From contig CABUKY010000068.1 of the NCBI GenBank assembly GCA_902492185.1, forward strand, positions 1-9,328: a stretch of DNA of 9,328 nucleotides. The letters are read 5' to 3'. A model generated the notes under the pieces. That model searched no databases. It was not told the DNA's origin and was given only the letters and a program-made list of their open reading frames with translations. The translations under genes and the position numbers were made by a program. Positions 6,471 to 9,328 of this stretch are shown here, one piece after another. This DNA is from an uncultured Collinsella sp. (GTDB lineage: Bacteria; Actinomycetota; Coriobacteriia; Coriobacteriales; Coriobacteriaceae). How positions within the stretch are numbered: the first letter of the stretch is position 1; the number at the start of each line of letters is the position of its first letter.

Positions 6471-7361
6471 ATGCCAGAACAGACCAGCAAGGCCGATCGC
6501 GTCAAACTCAATCGCGAGCTCGCGCAGATGCTCAAGGGCGGCGTCATCATGGACGTCACCACGCCCGAGCAGGCACGCGTCGCCGAAGAGGCGGGCGCCT
6601 GCGCCGTCATGGCACTCGAGCGCATTCCGGCCGACATCCGTGCCGCAGGCGGCGTCTCGCGCATGAGCGACCCCAAGATGATCAAGGGCATCCAGGAGGC
6701 CGTCTCCATCCCCGTCATGGCCAAGTGCCGCATCGGTCACATCGTCGAGGCGCAGGTCCTTCAGGCCATCGAGATCGACTACATCGATGAGTCCGAGGTT
6801 CTCTCCCCTGCCGATGACGTCTATCACATCGACAAGACCCAGTTCGCCGTCCCCTTCGTCTGCGGCGCCCGCGACCTCGGCGAGGCCCTGCGCCGCATTG
6901 CCGAGGGCGCCACGATGATCCGCACCAAGGGCGAGCCGGGCACGGGCGACGTCGTCCAGGCTGTACGCCACATGCGCAAGATCCAAAAGCAGATCCGTGA
7001 CGTTGTTGCTCTGCGCGACGACGAGCTCTTTGAGGCAGCCAAGCAACTGCAGGTTCCGGTCGAGCTGGTGCGCGAGGTCCATGCCACGGGCAAGCTTCCC
7101 GTTGTGAACTTTGCCGCCGGCGGCGTAGCGACCCCTGCCGACGCCGCGCTGATGATGCAACTGGGCGCCGAGGGCGTCTTTGTCGGCTCGGGCATCTTTA
7201 AGAGCGGCGACCCCGCCAAGCGCGCCGCCGCCATCGTCAAGGCCGTGGCAAACTTCACCGATGCCAAGCTCATCGCCGAGCTTTCGGAGGACCTGGGCGA
7301 GGCCATGGTGGGCATCAACGCCGACGAGATCGAAATCATCATGGAGGAGCGCGGACGCTAG
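6471..7361 (+). CDS. pdxS: Pyridoxal 5'-phosphate synthase, lyase subunit PdxS
   Basis: Forms PLP from ribose 5-phosphate, glyceraldehyde 3-phosphate and ammonia delivered by PdxT, in a cytosolic complex of twelve PdxS and up to twelve PdxT in known systems. 296 residues, full length; a (beta/alpha)8 barrel. Conserved residues: Asp28 in MDVTTPEQA, the substrate lysine Lys85 in MAKCRIGH, Lys153 in RTKGEPGTGD (equivalent to Lys81 and Lys149 of Bacillus PdxS), and the phosphate loops AAGGVA (215-220) and FVGSGIFKS (237-245). The frame extends 42 bases upstream, but ATG 6471 has AAGGGAG five bases before it and matches the usual N-terminus. First gene of pdxST, 20 bp ahead of pdxT. A 5-bp stem CGGAC/GTCCG (7352-7365) spans its stop codon and may modulate coupling. 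Arg codons are almost all CGC/CGT, the native pattern here. Confidence 0.97.
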   Translation: MPEQTSKADRVKLNRELAQMLKGGVIMDVTTPEQARVAEEAGACAVMALERIPADIRAAGGVSRMSDPKMIKGIQEAVSIPVMAKCRIGHIVEAQVLQAIEIDYIDESEVLSPADDVYHIDKTQFAVPFVCGARDLGEALRRIAEGATMIRTKGEPGTGDVVQAVRHMRKIQKQIRDVVALRDDELFEAAKQLQVPVELVREVHATGKLPVVNFAAGGVATPADAALMMQLGAEGVFVGSGIFKSGDPAKRAAAIVKAVANFTDAKLIAELSEDLGEAMVGINADEIEIIMEERGR

Positions 7362-7381
7362 TCCGGCAGAAAGGATCGCAC

Positions 7382-7951
7382 ATGAGCGATTATGCAGACC
7401 AAACGGTCGCCGTGCTGGCGGTCCAAGGCGCATTTGCCGAGCACGAGGCAAGACTATCCGAGCTGGGCGCGCGCTGTATTGAGCTGAGGCAGGCGGCTGA
7501 TTTGAAGCAGGACTTTGACCGTCTGGTACTTCCCGGCGGCGAGTCTACCGTTCAAGGGAAGCTGCTTGATGAGTTGGGCATGCTCAAGGAGCTTCGTGCC
7601 CGTATCGCTGAAGGCATGCCCGTCCTGGGCACCTGCGCCGGCCTGATTCTACTGGCTCACGATCTTGCCGCCCATGACGATAAGGGCACGCCGCGTTTGG
7701 CAACCATGGATGCCTACGGCAGGCAGCTCGGCAGCTTTCGAACCAAGGGGCAGGTAGCCGGCATCGACGGTGAAGTGCCGCTGACGTTTATCCGCGCGCC
7801 CCGCATCGTCGAGGTCCGCGGCGATGCCAAGGCCTTAGCGAAAGTCGACGGCCGTATCGTCGCCGCCCGTCAGGGCAACCAGCTCGGCGTAACCTTCCAT
7901 CCTGAACTCGATGAAGACATCCGCCTCCACGAACTGTTCCTACAAATGTAG
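7382..7951 (+). CDS. pdxT: Pyridoxal 5'-phosphate synthase, glutaminase subunit PdxT
   Basis: Class I-type glutamine amidotransferase that hydrolyses glutamine and channels ammonia to PdxS. 189 residues, the usual length. Visible signatures: AVLAVQGAFAEH at 10-21, LPGGEST at 50-56 (oxyanion region), the nucleophile Cys85 in LGTCAGLILLA, and the His173-x-Glu175 pair in TFHPEL completing the triad. FIRAP at 137-141 is the conserved inner strand. Start ATG 7382 is preceded by AAAGGA with suitable spacing. Co-transcribed with pdxS. The downstream hairpin region may end the transcript, but it lacks a strong T run. Confidence 0.96.
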   Translation: MSDYADQTVAVLAVQGAFAEHEARLSELGARCIELRQAADLKQDFDRLVLPGGESTVQGKLLDELGMLKELRARIAEGMPVLGTCAGLILLAHDLAAHDDKGTPRLATMDAYGRQLGSFRTKGQVAGIDGEVPLTFIRAPRIVEVRGDAKALAKVDGRIVAARQGNQLGVTFHPELDEDIRLHELFLQM

Positions 7952-7971
7952 GCATCGAACTCAACAAACGA

Positions 7972-8041
7972 AACGAGAGTGGATAATCTCCCACTTTAAG
8001 CTTGGATGCAGGCTCAAACCGGGAGATCATCCACTCTTGTT
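7972..8041. repeat. 70-bp inverted-repeat hairpin element after pdxT
   Basis: Arms of 21 bases (7972-7992 and 8021-8041) pair with only two non-Watson-Crick positions; the core arm is AGAGTGGATAATCTCCC. A 28-base loop separates them. It starts 21 bp after the pdxT stop. As RNA it would be a strong hairpin that could stop or stabilise the pdxST transcript, but only isolated T's follow, so it is not a classical terminator. The long precise arms suggest a MITE-like or palindromic dispersed repeat, unrelated in sequence to the 119-bp family. Confidence 0.75.
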
Positions 8042-8045
8042 CTAT

Positions 8046-8124
8046 GTAGTCGTTTAAGAACGTCCCCAATGACTACAAGGAGTGTCCCAAGCTGCCGGCA
8101 GAAAAGGAACGTCCCTAACTGCCG
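8046..8124. repeat. Three tandem REP-like modules with AAG(G)A-GTCCC core
   Basis: Module 1: GTAGTC (8046-8051) and GACTAC (8071-8076) form a stem around a loop holding AAGAACGTCCCC. Module 2: AAGGAGTGTCCCAAG (8077-8091) lies between the stem arms of its neighbours. Module 3: CGGCAG (8096-8101) and CTGCCG (8119-8124) enclose AAGGAACGTCCC. CTGCCGGCAG (8092-8101) is also a perfect palindrome. The stems differ in sequence while the core recurs, as in REP repeats linked to IS200-like REP-associated transposases (conserved GGGGAC on the other strand). That link is from memory; no such transposase is in the window. Confidence 0.65.
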
Positions 8125-8129
8125 CATCC

Positions 8130-8290
8130 GGAGCAAGACAACGCCGCAGGCAGAGGACGGACAGACACTATGACCCAATCCGAGGGCACGGAAACGACAG
8201 GAGCCCCCGCTCGTGACCGCGGGTCGGGGCTGCGACAATGTTGTTGAAGTGCCAGAGGCGCAGCCGCGCCGCAACGAGGTTGGGAGGCTC
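8130..8290 (+). ncRNA. Candidate IS110 bridge RNA region
   Basis: IS110-group elements are known to express a bridge RNA from the non-coding end upstream of the recombinase, with two internal loops that pair with target and donor DNA. This leader has the right place and size. Visible structure: CGGA/TCCG (8158-8161, 8179-8182) around a 17-base loop; AGCCCC-CGC (8202-8210) pairing with GCG (8219-8221) and GGGGCT (8226-8231); GGCGC/GCGCC (8257-8261, 8266-8270) with an AGCC loop. RNA ends and guide bases could not be assigned, and no clear match to the flanking REP-like sequence was found by eye, so this is an inference from family and position. Confidence 0.4.
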
Positions 8291-8292
8291 CC

Positions 8293-9328
8293 GTGCCTAG
8301 ATATTCTACCGCCTTCGGAATGGACGTACACCTCAGGTCCACCACCGTCTGCGCGCTCGACGCGGAGACGGGCGAGGCAGTGACGAGGAGGTTCCGAGGC
8401 AACCCGTGGGGCGAGGTCGCGGAGTGGATGTCGGGCTTCCCCGGCCCGTCTCTCGCCGCCTACGAGAGCGGCTACCTCGGCTTCGCCCCGCAGAGGGAGC
8501 TCTCCGGGCTCGGCGTCGACTGCGTCGTCGCGGCCGTCTCCAAGGTCCCGAGGTCGGCGGCCGACCTCTCGTCCAAGAACGACCGCAACGACGCGGCCAG
8601 GATGGCCAAGGCGATACTGTCGCACGATATCTCCCCGGTATGGGTGCCGTCCCCCGAGATCGAGGGGCTCAGGGACCTCGCCGGGGCCCACGACGCGGCG
8701 ACCGCGAGGCTCGCGGCGGCGAAGCAGCGGCTCCTGGCGTTCCTCGCCCGCCGCGGCTACGCCTACGGCGGCACGACGCCGGCCGGCAACCCCCGGAAGT
8801 ACTGGACGTACGGCTTCCTCAGGTGGCTCGACGGCATACACCCCGCCGACGACGGCGGCATCCGGGCGCTTGCGGCGCTGAGGAACGAGGTCGAGGCGGC
8901 CGACGAGACGAGGGAGGCCGTCCTCGCCGAATACAGGGCCGCCGTCGCGGCGGGCCCCCTCTCGGCCGAGGTCGAGGCGCTCCAGTCGATCAAGGGGTGC
9001 GGGTTCGCGCTCGCCGCCGCCTTCGCGGCCGAGGTCGGCGACTTCTCGAGGTTCCGCTCCGGCAGGCAGGTGACGGCCTACTTCGGCCTCGCCCCGAAGC
9101 AGAGGTCGAGCGCGGACTCCGTGCGCCTCGGCGGGATCAGCGGGGCCGGCAACGCGCTCGTCAGGAAGCTGGCGGTCGAGGGGTCCTGGTGCTACGCCCA
9201 GGCCGGCCACCAGCCGAAGCTGATGCCCAAGGGCTCCGGCGTCCCCCTCGAGATAAGGATGCACGGGAGGAAGGGGTCCGAGCGCCTGCTCCGGCGACGC
9301 GAGGAGATGCTCGAGAGGGGCATGCCCC
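8293..9328 (+). CDS. IS110-family DEDD transposase/recombinase (3' end beyond window)
   Basis: Catalyses excision and insertion of the element through a RuvC-like DEDD domain plus a C-terminal serine-bearing Tnp_20 domain. 345 codons are visible. The N-terminal part has the acidic set Asp11 (GMDVH), Glu58 (YESGY), Asp97 and Asp100 (KNDRNDAARMAKAI). The C-terminal part has the helix-hairpin-helix-like LQSIKGCGFALAAAFAAEVGD, then YFGLAPKQRSS with the likely nucleophile Ser272 or Ser273, and LGGISGAGNALVRKLAVEGSW. The usual SSG there reads SSA. GTG 8293 is chosen as start because GGGAGG lies five bases before it; the in-frame ATG at 8320 would begin right at the DEDD motif. Expected length suggests some tens of residues are missing. 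Arg is mostly AGG, unlike pdxST (CGC), a sign of recent transfer. Confidence 0.95.
   Translation, partial: MPRYSTAFGMDVHLRSTTVCALDAETGEAVTRRFRGNPWGEVAEWMSGFPGPSLAAYESGYLGFAPQRELSGLGVDCVVAAVSKVPRSAADLSSKNDRNDAARMAKAILSHDISPVWVPSPEIEGLRDLAGAHDAATARLAAAKQRLLAFLARRGYAYGGTTPAGNPRKYWTYGFLRWLDGIHPADDGGIRALAALRNEVEAADETREAVLAEYRAAVAAGPLSAEVEALQSIKGCGFALAAAFAAEVGDFSRFRSGRQVTAYFGLAPKQRSSADSVRLGGISGAGNALVRKLAVEGSWCYAQAGHQPKLMPKGSGVPLEIRMHGRKGSERLLRRREEMLERGMP

Larger units (their letters stand above)
8125..9328 (+). mobile_element. IS110-family insertion sequence, left part (right end outside window)
   Basis: Comprises the transposase gene plus its upstream non-coding leader. IS110 elements have no or poor terminal inverted repeats and make little or no target duplication, so the left boundary cannot be fixed by eye; it is set just after the last REP-like stem (8124) and may be off by tens of bases. 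The right end is not present. The leader of about 170 bp is GC-rich and structured. Base composition is well above the rest of the window. The non-coding leader upstream of the gene fits the IS110 rather than the IS1111 subgroup. Confidence 0.75.

Noticed and set aside
6366..7451. 361-residue minus-strand open frame across pdxS
   Set aside because: Antisense shadow of pdxS: repetitive Leu/Asp/Gly-rich translation, no domain, and it covers a highly conserved real gene.
8046..8124. Tandem GTCCC-core modules considered as a CRISPR array
   Set aside because: Only three short, unequal units with variable stems and no constant 24-37 bp repeats or unique spacers of regular length; no cas genes.
8014..9264. 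Long 416-residue open frame on the minus strand opposite the transposase
   Set aside because: It lies antisense to the IS110 gene in very GC-rich DNA, where stops are rare; the translation is low-complexity Arg/Gly/Val-rich with no motifs.

Overview
The window looks like chromosomal DNA of an anaerobic, high-GC gut actinobacterium of the class Coriobacteriia, most probably Collinsella or a close relative. This rests on the gene set (reverse rubrerythrin, PdxST with a MocR regulator, iron-type alcohol dehydrogenase), the codon use (GC-ending codons, Arg mostly CGC/CGT) and recurring GAAAGGATCG-type ribosome sites. No search was possible, so the assignment is recognition rather than proof.

Layout. 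(1) Positions 1-2405, minus strand: an iron-containing alcohol dehydrogenase followed, 8 bp after its stop, by an aldehyde dehydrogenase that runs off the left edge. They form one translationally tight operon, with a perfect 6-bp dyad between a possible promoter and the ribosome site. (2) 2406-3287, plus strand: promoter region, a reverse rubrerythrin (peroxide/oxygen defence) with a small hairpin around its ribosome site, and a clear intrinsic terminator. (3) 3356-4894: a lone minus-strand gene for a protein with a Vsr/DUF559-like nuclease domain, bracketed by two 119-bp copies of the same inverted-terminal-repeat element. Each copy supplies the last codons and stop of a minus-strand gene: the nuclease-like gene at copy 1, pdxR at copy 2. 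(4) 4889-7951: pdxR (MocR family, minus strand) diverging from pdxS-pdxT (plus strand), a complete deoxyxylulose-phosphate-independent pyridoxal 5'-phosphate synthase locus with its own PLP-sensing regulator. (5) 7952-8292: a stretch rich in palindromes, holding a 70-bp inverted-repeat hairpin, three tandem REP-like modules sharing an AAG(G)A-GTCCC core, and a structured GC-rich leader. (6) 8293-9328: the first 345 codons of an IS110-family DEDD transposase/recombinase, cut by the right edge, with base and codon use clearly unlike its neighbours.

How the parts relate. PdxS and PdxT make PLP and PdxR probably senses it and controls the divergent promoter region. The dehydrogenase pair would interconvert an alcohol, its aldehyde and the acid. 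The two most interesting pieces are the repeat-bracketed nuclease-like gene and the IS110 element. The latter lies beside REP-like palindromes and has an upstream non-coding leader of the right size and place to encode a bridge RNA.
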